Part shown: positions 1 through 12,134 of the stretch, piece after piece
Layout: each line of letters starts with the position of its first letter
Numbering within the stretch: position 1 is the stretch's first letter
NCBI GenBank assembly: GCA_030248195.1
Contig: JASAND010013342.1
Location: 1-64,000 of the forward strand
Source of the DNA: Trissonchulus latispiculum
Lineage: Eukaryota; Nematoda; Enoplea; Enoplida; Ironidae
DNA length: 64,000 nt
Direction: 5' to 3'
Notes under the pieces: model-generated
Database searches by the model: none
The model's input: the letters and a program-made list of their open reading frames with translations, nothing else
Told to the model about the DNA's origin: nothing
Made by a program: the position numbers and the translations under genes

Positions 1-354
1 GAATTCAAACACAAATTTACACACTTTCACACAAAACATATTTCACACTAAAATTACCATTCTCACCAAAATTTCACATTAAAATAAACTCACTAAAATT
101 ACACATAACTCACACATTACACCACACACATTACACTGGAGCGTGTGTCGGGGGAGCACGGATCCATTGGGCTCAGAATGCCCTGCGCTGGATGCGCTCT
201 CGGTTTGATTCCGAGTTGAGTAAGCCGCGGGACGCGTCTTAAAGAAACCCGGGGGAGATGTAAGGGAAGCAGGCATAGGAAAGATTGATAAGCCTGGAAC
301 GGGAGTTCAGCTGATGGCCCTGTGGTGTAGCGCTAGCTTGTCTGTTTCCGGATC
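1..354. other. No gene seen; ACA/CACA-rich low-complexity start
   Basis: Positions 1-140 are dominated by CAC/ACA/AAATT strings. The remainder shows no coding pattern or recognisable repeat. Confidence 0.6.
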
Positions 355-1214
355 AGAAAGCCAATTCTTTACTTTCAATGGTGAGTGAAAAGCTGAACCT
401 CCCTCTTCCCTTTTCTCTTCTAGGTCCTGGTTTCGTGGGTACAAGGGTGCCTGACGCCTCCCGTTCGGGCTTGTCCTTGGTTTCTTCTTGATCTGCTAGC
501 CCTGGGGCCCGTTGCATAAAAAATGATAAGTTATAAGTTCATAAGTTAATAACTTCATAAGTTAATATGTCATATACAATAAGTAAAGGTGTTGCATAAA
601 ATTTTATTGTAATAAGCGATTATTTCATAAGTAAATCTCAATCATAATAAGCGAAAAAGTCATAAGTTCAACTAAAATGGCAACTAACCGTGGACTGCAC
701 CAATAGAGTTTAAGAATAGTAGCAGAATAGCAGAAGGTTAACTACTCAATTCCCATTCAAAAATAGGATTTAACCTTCTGTTAAAGAAAGCCAATTCTTT
801 ACTTTCAATGGTGAGTGAAAAGCTGAACCTCCCTCTTCCCTTCTCTCTTCTAGGTCCTGGTTTCGTGGGTACAAGGGTGCCTGACGCCTCCCGTTCGGGC
901 TTGTCCTTGGTTTCTTCTTGATCTGCTAGCCCCTGGGGCCCGTTGCATAAAAAATGATAAGTTATAAGTTCATAAGTTAATAACTTCATAAGTTAATATG
1001 TCATATACAATAAGTAAAGGTGTTGCATAAAATTTTATTGTAATAAGCGATTATTTCATAAGTAAATCTGAATCATAATAAGCGAAAAAGTCATAAGTTC
1101 AACTAAAATGGCAACTAACCGTGGACTGCACCAATAGAGTTTAAGAATAGTAGCAGAATAGCAGAAGGTTAACTACTCAATTCCCATTCAAAAATAGGAT
1201 TTAACCTTCTGTTA
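355..1214. repeat. Tandem direct duplication, about 430 bp x 2
   Basis: Copy 1 is 355-784 and copy 2 is 785-1214, offset 430-431 bp and nearly identical (one extra C in copy 2 at the CCCCTGGGG run). Each copy contains about 150 bp of non-repetitive DNA followed by the 5' half of the foldback element that ends near 1690. Confidence 0.9.
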
Positions 1215-1690
1215 TTGCGCAGCTATTCTTAAACCTTTTTGGTGCAGTCCAGGGTAAAAGTCATAAGTTCAACTGAAATAGCTGGCAACTTATTGCATAT
1301 ATGTTTCAGTTCTACGAAGAGCAGTACAATGAGTTTAGGAGCAGTTAAATGAAAAGCATTGTAACTTCTTCTTCTACCAGCATTGTAACCGTTCTGAAAA
1401 ACCTAAATTTACCGCTTTCTGTACATTTATTACTACAAAATTAATACAATAAAACTTGAAATTTTATTGCAAATTCGCTTATTTTAATAAGCGACTTTTC
1501 ATAAGTTAATAGATTTTATGCAACGCTCGCTTATGAAATTTACTTATTTTAATTCCAAAATCGCTCATTTTAATAAGTCGCTTATGACTTATTTGGTTAT
1601 GACTTTTATGCAACGCAAATTCGCTTATTGTATATGACTTATTGGACTTATTAACTTATTGTAATTTTTATGCAACGGGACCCAGGTAGA
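505..1690. mobile_element. Foldback MITE-like element, GGGCCCGTTGCATAAAA termini
   Basis: The left end GGGGCCCGTTGCATAAAA is mirrored at about 1663-1684 by TTTTTATGCAACGGGACC. Between them are dozens of self-complementary short words (AATAAG, CATAAG, TTAATAAC) on both strands. A second inverted pair, TGGACTGCACCAATAG near 1125 against TTGGTGCAGTCCA near 1240, forms an inner hairpin. The 5' half is present twice because of the tandem duplication. No transposase frame. Confidence 0.75.
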
Positions 1691-4600
1691 AGCGCTACAA
1701 TATTGTTCTATGTTTTGCTCATAAAATGCAAAGCATTTAGCAACTTAGTTAAGGCCTTGACTACTACGGAATCCAGAGTGTTTGTCTAGGCTAGTGATTA
1801 GGGTCGTTGCCACAGCAGCCCACATGTTGCAGGCTCCCTATTGCGCAATGTTTAGGGATTAGATACAACAAACAAGCGCAGTAAAGAAAAACAACATTAC
1901 AAAAAATTTGCTGTCAGAAGTGTGTGTGGATTCGAGCCGAGTTCTGTTCTGCTCCGAAGAAAATCATAGTGTAGCGAACAGGGGACAGGTGAACAGCAAA
2001 CCACTTGTGCCAAGCTTATAGCAAACTAACTAGCACGCCACTTCGAAGAAATTTGCACGCTATATTTGTGTGCTGAAGCTCGCAACAGACGCACATTGAA
2101 CCAACTGAGTAGTTGTGTTTTTGAGCTTTAGAACACAAACATAGCGTGCAAATTTCTTTGAAGTGATGGGTCAAATTTGTGGGGGTGTCAGAAGTTATCG
2201 TGCAGATGATGTCCCAAGCCGTCACGCTTTTCACACTCTTAGTTATTATGTACTCTTGCTAACACCTATACAGCTTATACAACTGAAGACACTATCTCAA
2301 TTGGTTTTTAAAACATTTTCCAGTTTCATGTTGCTCATATTCTGAACAATTTGTGACACAGAAAAAGTATTGGTTGTCTTTCCCTTGCTTTACCTATTGT
2401 AAAACATTCCAAGCTAATGTATATTTCAAATATATGTTGCATTATTTCCTGAAGAACAGTGCTAAACGAAATCGTGGAGCAGTTTGACTCAAGTTGGTGA
2501 AAATAGAAAGATAATACTATACTTCGCACTATTCATTAAAGCTGTCTTCAAATTCATTTCATTAGGGATTGCAAAGCCCACACTAGAGTTAAATTTAGAC
2601 ACTTTTATTACTGAAGGGACTCCTGTTTTTATTTTGCGCTACTTTGGCTCAGTTCTTTGTTGAGTACGAGATTAGAGGAAGTTGGCTGTAGGGGTTCGCT
2701 CTGGACTCTCAGAAACTTTAAGACTTCTTTTAAAAAATCTAATGGTTTGACTTAAGCAATTTTTGTCCACGAAGGGCTGGCTTTCGCTTAAAAAGAAAGT
2801 GAAGTTTAGTTCCCCTATCACAAATGAGGATGCAAGAAGTCAAACTTTCACTAATTGTAGTATAGCTTGTAGAATCCTTACTCACCTCATGCGCTGGTTT
2901 CCACAGCTTGCTGAAGCCAACATAAGTGTCCTGAATTCAAATTATTTTGTTAAATTTCAGCGAGACCCTGAGCAAAGCTTTCTATTTTATTTCGGTCCAC
3001 TCATCAATCTTTCTAATTGCAGTTTGCCACATGAATTATCAAGAATGCACAGCAAGCAACGAGTGGATGATATCTGATATAGATAATATAAGCGTGTTGC
3101 ATTGTGAGGGTTAATTAGCTACAGTTGAATTTTAAACTGCGGAAACCTAAATGCCAGGTTACAGTCTGACGCGTCAACATGCGTTCTTGGGCATTCAGGT
3201 ATATGAAGGCACCCAACTCATTACTTCCGCTTGCTCGCTTTAAGCCTTGTGTCGTCTTTGGGACGCTTCAGCTTTTAAAAGGTGGCCCGACAACTGACTT
3301 GCAGTGATTTGAAGCACTAATCACCCGTGGCTGACAAGGAAATATGATTGTATATACTGTACACCAAAACGTGTAATGCAAGATGATGACTTTCGCACAA
3401 AAAGAAAGCACCACTTAATTCTTATTAGTCTTCGACTTGAATTAGCTCTGAGTTCGTAATTTCATTTTATTATGAGCTCAAATCCACTGCTTCATTTCAT
3501 CATGTATGTTTTGCCTCTCTCTTATCTTTTTCTGTGATGCTTTTATGGAAGGCGCCAGTAGTAAGATAATTAGAACCAGCGAAGATATTATGTATGTGTG
3601 CAAATTTTTTCATGCCAGAGGGAGCAAAATTTCACCGCAGAAGACTCTTTTTGGCTTCAGTTACAAATTAGATATAAATTAGCTTTGGGACAGATAACAC
3701 GAGCACTCTTTACAAAGCAACATTCTTTTCTTTGGACCGTTTCTTCGAACATAATAACTAATCTAGTAAATGAAAATGCAGTCCTAAGCAGGTTACCGAG
3801 GTAGCCCTTCCTTTGTCGCTTCCAAAATTTAGTTCCACATTGAACAAACCCATTTTCGTCTGAAATTTCCCAACGGAGCTAACTGTCGCTCACATTTTCT
3901 CATCGTCTAATAAGCTTAAATAGAATAAGCCCCCTCAGTCTCAAGATATTCAAAAACAGTTTATTAGCCTAGTTTTACTTGGTAATTAAATTTTAGGACT
4001 AAGCTCATCTAATAGGAAAGAAGTTACCTACTGATACTTAAAGTGAACGATATTGAGCCCCATACTTTTTACATAACACAAGAGGTTCCTGCTTCGTAAT
4101 ACCATTGCCAGTAAGCATTACTCCTCTTCAATAACGTAGGATTAACTAAACTATTAAGTGGTAACAGACAACCCCTACGCAACTCTGCCTACAGAACAGT
4201 ACTGTAAATCCTTTTCTGTACTTTCTTGGCTGCCTATCTGTATTACAGAAGAACGACTCCTGATGCTGATAACAAGACAGTAGGTTCTATTTCAAATTAA
4301 GCTGTCCTCGGGATTCAGCAAGTGAGTGAACCCATGGTCTAATATATTACATGGTCAAACTTTGTCACGCAAACAACGAAGTCATATATTCATCTATTTT
4401 TGTGTGAAGGCATAGATGTTTATTTTTGTAACTCCTATCTTGAAGAAACGGTTACATATGTTCAACTTGTTGCGATGACCCCAACTTCATTTAAATTAGA
4501 TCTATGACTTCATTTATCTCTTTAATTTGTTCAGATTTTTATTTAAGGTAACAAACAGACCTGGTGATTGAGGAACTTACTTTTGTAGCCTCCGGCCCTT

Positions 4601-5504
4601 GGTTTTCTCACAACTTAGGCTTGCTATGTAGGCAAGCGGTGGTCTTCCTTCACATCTCCTATGGACTGAGCTTCCTCTTAAACCACATCGATAAAGTAAA
4701 GGGGTTGTTGGGCTTATCGCAGCCACTTAATGCATAGCGCGCGATCAGACCTCCCTTGCACTGGGTTAAAGAATCTACAAGTAAATATTTTCACTGCAAT
4801 GTGTTTTAGTTCCTACCTCCACTGCACTAAACTTCTTTTGTCTGCCATTCAATACCTAGAAAGCTGATCCGTGTAATCTGAACTATAATAATACATAAGA
4901 AATTCCTGATAAATTATGATAAGTTTAATTAATTAATTCATTAATTAATCTATGTCATTCAAATTTGCATGTCTTTCTTGCACTGAACTGAACGGTGGAA
5001 GATATGTATGAAAAGCACATATCCAATTATATTAAGCCATTAAGGTATGTCCCGTGTTCCTTGTTCTCGTTTTTGCAAGGCATTCAGACGGCAATTGTAT
5101 TAAACTATGCCTTAACCGGTTAATTCTTAATTAGACCAGCCTCTGACTCAGATCCAAAGGTGGCCGATCGTCCCTCGAGGTTCTCAACTGACATTTCCTT
5201 TTTAAAGTAATTAAGGAAAGGTCGGAAAAAACGTGTAGGCGTCGAACAGTCTGAGTCTACTACTGTGTCTCCCAAGCACTCTGATCTGCTTTAATTCAGT
5301 TAGCCTTACAGTTAAGTATTCATAACTGTTTCCAGAAGTATAGCAGCTAAGTGGGAGGGACAGTCAGAGAACCAACTGGTTACTTGGACTTTCGGGAAGG
5401 GTCTCGCAAAAAGCAACCCACAAAGTGGACATTTTATTATTAGCTTACTGCTCTCCGCAGTGTCATTTCTTAGCATCTTTACACACAAGGATTCTGAACT
5501 TGAG
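1691..5504. other. No gene recognised; contains one long inverted repeat
   Basis: Short A/T-rich frames only, none with a family motif or consistent splice partner. Includes the hairpin at 2038-2165 and a simple AATTAATT run near 4923-4948. Confidence 0.55.
2038..2165. repeat. Long hairpin, about 43-bp arms
   Basis: Left arm about 2039-2081 (starts CACTTCGAAGAAATTTGCAC) pairs with right arm about 2122-2165 (ends GCAAATTTCTTTGAAGTG) with a few mismatches and a loop of about 40 nt. Could be a very small inverted-repeat element or a transcribed hairpin. Confidence 0.7.
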
Positions 5505-6685
5505 TCTAGGTGGTGGTTCCTCTTGGGCACATATTGTTGGTTGACGGCTCAAAGCAAGATGAAATTTGATGAAAGTTTCCAAAATAAGTTTATTTGGTGT
5601 TCTAACACCCTCCGCGCAATCCCGCTTCAAAACTTCGAGATTTCCGTTCAGAACGGTTTTCGCCAATTTCTGACAGTTGAGCAGCAACTACATAGTTATG
5701 ACTATACTCATTTAAAAGATCTCGTTGAGTTCTACATTTTTGCTTTTGGAAGCAACTTTCTAGCTCTTCTCTAGTGTGAGATATAACCGATTTTCTTATT
5801 TTGGCATTGAAAACTTGTTATTTTTGCGGAAATCAAATAATCCACGATTTCTTGAGCTACGCAAGACGTAACATTTTACTAAGGGCGTCGATTTGAAGGT
5901 CTCGTCGAGGCCGATTATCCGAGGCATGATAGTCTTCCAGCTTTCCAGCTGCTATCCCGTGAGCTGCTATCATAAAAAATGTAGTTTTTGCAAAAACATG
6001 ACCAAATTTTTTCCAGCGATTGTGGAGCATTTACTATGCAAGCTAGAGGGTTGCCACCAGACATGTGCAGGAGGGGTAGTTTTGGGGGGGGTGAAGGGCG
6101 GCCGAAGGCCGCCGAAAAACCGGATTTTTCCGGTTTTTTACCGGCAAAATCACGATTCGGGGGGGGGGGGTGAGGGACCCCTCTTGGGGGGGGGGGGGTG
6201 AGCTCAGGTCTGGGGGGGGGGGGTAAAAAAAAACCCCCAAACACACGTATGGTTGCCACTTACTAGACGTGTTTTACACAAAAATACCCAGGGACCCTTT
6301 TTTAGTTGCCCCGACTGCTGCTTTCTAGCTAAAGTGGCCGCTTGCTAAAGTTGGGAAAAGTAGGCAGAATCCAGGTTCAGCAAACATTTTAGCTAATTTC
6401 TTCATAACGAAGTGTGATTTCATGATAATTAAAAAGGGTCCCCAGCTATTTGATAGTAGAATCGAATGATGTAGTCGATGCCTCACGAAAAAATTTACTT
6501 TAGTTTGCAAAAAATCTGGAAAATTAAAGTACTTCCAGGAAAATAGTTTCCGAAGACTGAAGTTAGTTTCATTGCATTCAATAGAAAGAGAAAATATTAA
6601 GCTCCATTTTGACTTCTTAACTCCAAGTAATGAATGAGTAATAAGGGTTCAAATTTGATGTCTCCAAAAGGAATCACCACCTTAA
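5505..6685. mobile_element. TTAA-flanked TIR element, family copy A
   Basis: Right end reads GGAATCACCACC followed by TTAA (6682-6685). The left end is the decayed complement TCTA-GGTGGTGGTTCC. Internal sequence aligns along its length with 16412-17404. It carries a G-tract insertion at 6058-6250. No intact transposase. Confidence 0.7.
6058..6250. mobile_element. 193-bp G-tract-rich insertion with 9-bp duplication
   Basis: GGTTGCCAC occurs on both sides (6049-6057 and 6251-6259), and the related element at 16412-17404 lacks this segment. The insert contains several runs of 8-13 G (6087 onward, about 6160-6171, 6186-6197, 6213-6223), so it could form G-quadruplexes. Family unknown. Confidence 0.6.
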
Positions 6686-6973
6686 CTGAGGAGACATATC
6701 GTTATTCTGTTCGACGGTAGGAGCAGGGAATTTATTTAGACCGCACCTGCACGTAGGCGTCTTTCATGACGTCAATTTTTCTCAGTCTAACTTAATTAAG
6801 CACGCACATTCGTAAGATTTTTTTCTTCATAAAATTTCCACCTTTTTATTCAGCCACTTTATTGTAGAGAAAACTGTGAGGTAATATCATATCATACCTG
6901 CGCTGTATATACCTACTTTTTGAGTGCTTTGCAACATGCTTAACATTGTAATCTTATCACTTACACACACTTA

Positions 6974-7970
6974 CAGTACCGAGCAAAAGTTTCGTCAGTT
7001 TTGACTGCGCTCAGGCTCACTGCTTCTGACTGCGCTCAGTGGCCGCAGTCAATGCTTCCAGTCTAGGTACATACTAAGAATGCTTATGTACAAACAAGGC
7101 CCCCGTTTCACTAACATTCTTATAAAGTCGCTTACTATTAGGCTATAAGCGGAAATTTATAAGCGGTTTATGAGCGGTTTATAAGATCTTGTAAAGTGTT
7201 GCACAAAACTCTTATAACTCGCTTATAAGTTTTGGACTTATAAGCGCTTATAGCTGCCAATTTGTAACTATTTCTACGCATTTACAAGATTTCTTTGTTA
7301 TTTAGACTGAAAACAAAGCATGAATTTGAGAATAAAACTTAGTTTTCAAATATTCGTCGTTATTGGTGTACAAAAAATCTGTGAATTGACAGACTTAATC
7401 AACAATATTTACGTTGGATCGATTATTAAAAGTTAGAAGTAAACTGCTAAAACCAAATACGGTTAAATTAATTTCATCAGTTGTTAATCTATATGCTTTA
7501 ATACTATTAATCTAATACATTCATAAATCAACTAATTTTATTTATTTTATATAATTCAAATTTATTTAGTTCCGACGTTTGGGGGAACTTAAGTCAAAGT
7601 AGAGCATGTATTGTGCCCATTAGTTTATGCTGAGCAGTGAAAATATGAAGGATTTGCAGTTACAAGCAGTTTATAAGTGGTCCTTCCTGCTTATAAAACT
7701 TATAAGAAATCTAAACTTACAAGACTTTCGTGAAACGGTAAAATTTATAAGCTTGTAAAATTGACACCTTTTATAAGCTTATAGCGCTATAAGCGCTTCG
7801 TGAAACGGGGCCAAGGTTAGCATCAACTTTAACTGTGTACTAGCTGTCTATGTTTTAGTTTTGTTGTCTGCCCTACATAAGAAACGCTGCTTTTTATAAA
7901 CAGCTGTATGCTGGCAGTATATCAACATTGTAACGAGCTTGACTGTTGGAAGAAAGCACTGCATCTAAAC
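6974..7970 (+). repeat. Dispersed repeat, copy 1 (interrupted by a MITE)
   Basis: Begins TACAGTACCGAGCAAAAG. It is repeated in inverse orientation at about 10150-10445. The two copies align closely except that this one carries the 712-bp insertion at 7100-7811. Confidence 0.75.
7100..7811. mobile_element. 712-bp foldback MITE with CCCCGTTTCAC termini and CAAGG duplication
   Basis: Left end CCCCCGTTTCAC mirrors right end GTGAAACGGGG. CAAGG flanks both sides (7095-7099, 7812-7816), and the uninterrupted inverted copy near 10330 shows a single CAAGG, which proves an insertion. The interior is built from CTTATAAG/GCTTATAAGC words. Non-coding. Confidence 0.85.
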
Positions 7971-10149
7971 AAGTCGGCCCCTAAAAGGAGCATCATCCCG
8001 ACGTTGATTTTCGCAATCAGTTTACTGCTGTCTGCTTTGGATATTGCCAATAGTAGAAGTCTATAGTTTCGATGCTTTCTCGGCTTAGGACTTAGTACTT
8101 AATTCCAGGTGTCCAGCTTAGGTACCAAGTCCACAAGAGTGCTTGGGTCACTTCCGAAGGTTGATTAACCGAAGGATTCGGTTTCCTGCTTGCTTTGTCG
8201 GCGTCGATCATTGATTCATTCCCCCCTTCACTCTACTTCGAATTCTGGCCATGATTGTTCAACCTTCCAATTGGCCGTAGTTTATGTCGATCTGTTTTGG
8301 CATTCTAAGCAATATTCCGAGGATTATAGTTTTTCGAATGCCTGAATTGAATTGAATTGAATGAAATTTGATCAAACTTTGTAGAAAAGGAAGAAAAGAA
8401 GAAAACACAATCTTTTTCAAGAATTTGTCTTTGTAAAGCATATAATATAAAGTGAGCCAACAGCCACGATTAGACGTGTTTTCAATGAAAATGTACCACG
8501 TTTTAGTGCATTAACAACTAGTGTTGTGTTACTGCAAGTCTTCCACTTTGGAGGTTTAGCCAACCAACTGTCACTGCCAAGAGCCAACGGCCATGTGGTT
8601 GGTCATAAGCCTACATCTGTTGTTTAGCCATGCGACCATTACTAGATCGAATATATATACTGGTGTTATTAATTTATCGTGCTCTGTTGAGTCAAAATAA
8701 CTAAAATCGGGTTCAAACATGTTTTGACCTATTATGTTTCTCTCCAACTTGCGATTTTCTTATAATTTTGCTGGAGTTAGAACAAAACGGATTGATGAGC
8801 CGTCGACCTCTAGGCAGATTAAAACTTAAGAAATAAAACTAAAAGTGGGTACAACCAGACATTGCTCGGAGAGACAAAATTTGCACGCGATTGCTTAATA
8901 TCTATTTGACAATAACGCTAATTGCAGTGTGACTTGTATAAAAGGTTGAGCTAAGGTCCAGTCAACATCCTTACACTGAATCTGTTGAAATGAATTCAAG
9001 ACAACGTATACCTAAGAGCTCAAGAGCTAAGAGAGAATGTGTACGATATTTTGCGGAGAAAGCTTCACAACACAGTAGACGTATTTCCAAATTCGATCTG
9101 GGAAAACGATCAGCCAGTTGGCTGATATTTTTGATTGTACAGATATTGGATACGCCGACCAACGCCAAAAACTATTAAAAGCAGGATACAAATAACTGCT
9201 GTCAATTACAGTACTGTACTTTACGGCTTTCTACCCATCGTTTCTTGGATTAGCTATAACGCATCGCACCGCAGTTGAGCGAAATGTATCACTGAAGAAA
9301 GTTGAAGCACTTAATTTGCATATTGTGACTAAAGATTGTGCAAATTTTCTCATTTTTATGTCAACCAGGGGGGAACTGCAAGAAATTGCACGCAAAATAA
9401 AAGTTTATGAAGAGAGGGGGGGTTCAGTTTTAAACAACTGCTCAAAATACAAATTGGTAACTGGGCGCATATTGGAGGGCAAGGTTGCAATAAGCAGCAC
9501 TACCGAAAAACTCGGGGACGAATCACTTTCTCCAGGGCCCCCTCTGCACAAAAACGGAACGATAAGCTAGGTACAATGATAAGCATATGACGAAATTTTA
9601 TGGTTGTTCTATTGCAGCTGACTTTGCTCCAGTTTAGATAACAGCTATCCCGCCTTTAGGCGGGATAAAAATGAATGTTTCAAAAAGCTTTGCCAAAAAA
9701 TGTTATTGCTTTTTAGATTGCTGAGTCTGAGTGTGACTATACGTACATAATGTTGGTAGGAACTTTTTCACTGCAACTGCTGTGCTTCTTTAATATTACA
9801 AACGACTTTATTTCAATGTCAAAGCCATGTCAATGTATATGTCAGAAACTAGCTTTAATTAATTGATTAAATTATTGTATATAATGCAAATGCACTTGGA
9901 CTTCCTGGTGTATGTTAGAGGCCTACATTACGTACGTAGATTTAGCACTCTAGTATATCGTACGCTTTGATTTGTCACGTATGTACAAAATAAGTGAAAT
10001 CTCAAGTTTTACATCTTAGTAAAGATGAATAGAATTTGTCATTTTTGTTGCTTCTTATTGTCGCTGTATACAGCATTATGCTAGAAATCCTACACAGTAA
10101 AGCAGGGGCATAGTTTTCCCAAAAAGCCAGGAGAGCTTCTTGCGAACAT
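7971..10149. other. No gene recognised; short hairpin at 9646-9667
   Basis: Only short frames without recognisable families. A perfect 10-bp-stem hairpin with a 2-nt loop (TATCCCGCCT-TT-AGGCGGGATA) sits at 9646-9667. A TATA-like box precedes a 62-codon frame near 8990. Confidence 0.5.
8937..9178 (+). promoter_or_regulatory. TATA-like box followed by a 62-codon frame (speculative)
   Basis: TATAAAAGG at 8937-8945 lies 45 nt upstream of an ATG at 8990 that opens 62 basic codons (start MNSRQRIPKSSRAKREC) ending at 9178. Spacing fits a short 5' leader, but the protein is not recognised and the opposite strand is equally open, so this may be chance. Confidence 0.15.
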
Positions 10150-10445
10150 CAATTTTTTGTTATGCAGTGCTTTAATTCAACTGTCAGAGCTTGTTACAAT
10201 GCTGAAGTACTGCCACTCTGCCAGCCAACAGCTGTTGAATAAAAAGCAACATTTCTTGTGTAGGGCAGACAGCAACTTACAAAACATAGACTGCTAGTAC
10301 AGTTAAAGTTGATGCTAACCTTGTTTGTACATAAGCATTCTTAGTATGTACCTTGACTGGAAGCATTGACTGCGGCCACTGAGCGCAGTCAGAAGCAGTG
10401 AGCCTGAGCGCAGTCAAAACTGACGAGACTTTTGCTCGGTACTGT
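10150..10445 (-). repeat. Dispersed repeat, copy 2, inverted, uninterrupted
   Basis: Reverse complement of 6974-7098 joined to 7812-7970. It retains the unoccupied MITE target CAAGG and shows point differences throughout, so the two copies are not very recent. Confidence 0.75.
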
Positions 10446-11034
10446 ACAAACCTTACACACACTGTGCACACTTGCACCCATAGGTTAACGCGGGGGGTGG
10501 GTCTGGGGGGTCCAAGCCCCCCCCCAACCCGGACAAAGTACAAGCCCTATCGTCGTCGGGGACGGCTGAGTCTCACTTTAGCACCTTTGACCCTGTTGTG
10601 ACCTTTTTGAGTCTCACTTTAGCACCAGTCTCACTTTAGCATCTTGAGTCCCACTTTAGCACCGATGGGCCTACAGTAAGAAATTTCTTCCTTTTAAAAC
10701 TTTGACCTTACAGTACGTCATGTGAGTAAGTACTATATAAATGAGTATACATGTATATACAGTACGTAATTAGGAGAAATTTAAGACAAACTACCAGATA
10801 GATTCTGTTTATCAATTTTCCAAGAAAAAATCTGGAATCACATTTATTTGGAAATGCATTCAATGTGATAAACTAAAGGTGAGAGATTTAATCAACTACT
10901 CAAATTTAGTCTAACTTAATACTAAATACTAAACTAAATACTACTTACTTTGCAGAAGCATGCATACCAACAATCTCTGAATCTCTCATAATTGCTGGAG
11001 CTAATTGACTCTTTTTCCTCTGAGCTTTCTTAGG

Positions 11035-11150
11035 GCATTTTCGCGCGCAAGTTAAAAGAGTAGAGTTAAAATTTTTTAACTCGTTTAACCCTGCAGGCGA
11101 GTTAAAATGAACTGTTTAACTCTCTTAACCTTGTGCGCGAAAAGGATTGA
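11035..11150. repeat. Small foldback, TTTTCGCGCGCAAGTTAA ends
   Basis: GGGCATTTTCGCGCGCAAGT at about 11035 is mirrored by ACCTTGTGCGCGAAAAG at about 11124-11143, with GAGTTAAA/TTTAACTC words between. Nested inside the 10564-12134 element. Confidence 0.55.
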
Positions 11151-11730
11151 GTTAATTTTAACTCTTTTAACTCATTTAACTTTTTGACTTTCTCGATTTT
11201 TATCAAAAGCTGTGATTATCGGACAAAGCTGAAACTTTTTCTGATGGTTAACATATTTTTATTTTAAATATATGAACATATTTTAAAGAATTTTCCAAGA
11301 CATAAGTTTATGCGAATAAGCTTAATACAGTTATTGAGTAATTTCACCTCAAAGTTGAGCTTTCTCTGTGGAATTGGAATTTTAATTTAGGGTAATTTTA
11401 ATTTTAAAATATTTCAAGTAAGTTTCAAATGATTTTGTATTGAGTTATACCAAGTTTTGATTATACGATTATATTTGATTATACATTATATATTATAAGT
11501 TATACCATATTGAGTTTATACCAAGTTAAATTTTCAATCTTCAAAAATGTATTAAAAATTTAAAAGGCATAAATTCCAATTCCAGAATGACACAATTTAA
11601 TATTTTGGCTTTAATTTGATCTATATATACTTTATTATTAATTATATATAATTTAAATAATACCTAATGACTACTAATTGTTAATGTAGAAGTATATAAG
11701 TACATTAACGACAACAAGAAATCACCATTT

Positions 11731-11861
11731 GTAAGGTGTGCGCCTCCCGGAGTAGAGCGTTTTACAGTAAACCCTCAGTTTTGCAAGGTGTGCGCCTACC
11801 GGAGTAGAGCATTTCTGTCAACAGCGAAAAATTGTAAGGTGTGCGCCTAACGGAGTATCAC
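11731..11861 (+). repeat. Three 51-52-bp repeats with GTAAGGTGTGCGCCTNNCGGAGTA core
   Basis: Cores start at 11731, 11783 and 11834: AAGGTGTGCGCCT followed by CC, AC or AA and then CGGAGTA. Only the core is well conserved, the DNA between less so. Confidence 0.7.
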
Positions 11862-12134
11862 CGAAAGCTAGACTGCTGTTATTTAAACAGATTGTGGAAA
11901 TTAAAAAAACAAATGTGCTTAGTTTTTTCTTAATTATAGGCACAAGATGCGTAACTTCCAAAAGTGTATATAACTGTCGTATAAAGTAAAAGAACAAATC
12001 TACCGTAACCCTTGTCATGTGGTGCTAAAGTGAGACTCTAGGTGCTAAAGTGGGAATGAAATAGTACAAACCTTAATGACCTTTTTATTTAAGGAGGTGC
12101 TAAAGTGAGACTGGTGCTAAGGTGGGACCTAATC

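Larger units (their letters stand above)
10564..12134. mobile_element. TIR element with clustered 16-bp subterminal repeats, 8-bp duplication
   Basis: TCGGGGAC flanks both ends (10556-10563, 12135-12142). The left end carries four copies of (A)GTCTCACTTTAGCACC or close variants (about 10570-10665). The right end carries four in inverse orientation as GGTGCTAAAGTGAGAC (about 12020-12127). An 8-bp target duplication fits hAT-like transposons. Interior is A/T-rich with a GTTAAA foldback near 11035-11145 and three 51-bp repeats; no transposase seen. Confidence 0.65.

Noticed and set aside
8971..9178. Pair of antiparallel small ORFs near a TATA-like box
   Set aside because: Neither product is recognisable and both strands are open over the same 190 bp; kept only as a low-confidence regulatory note.
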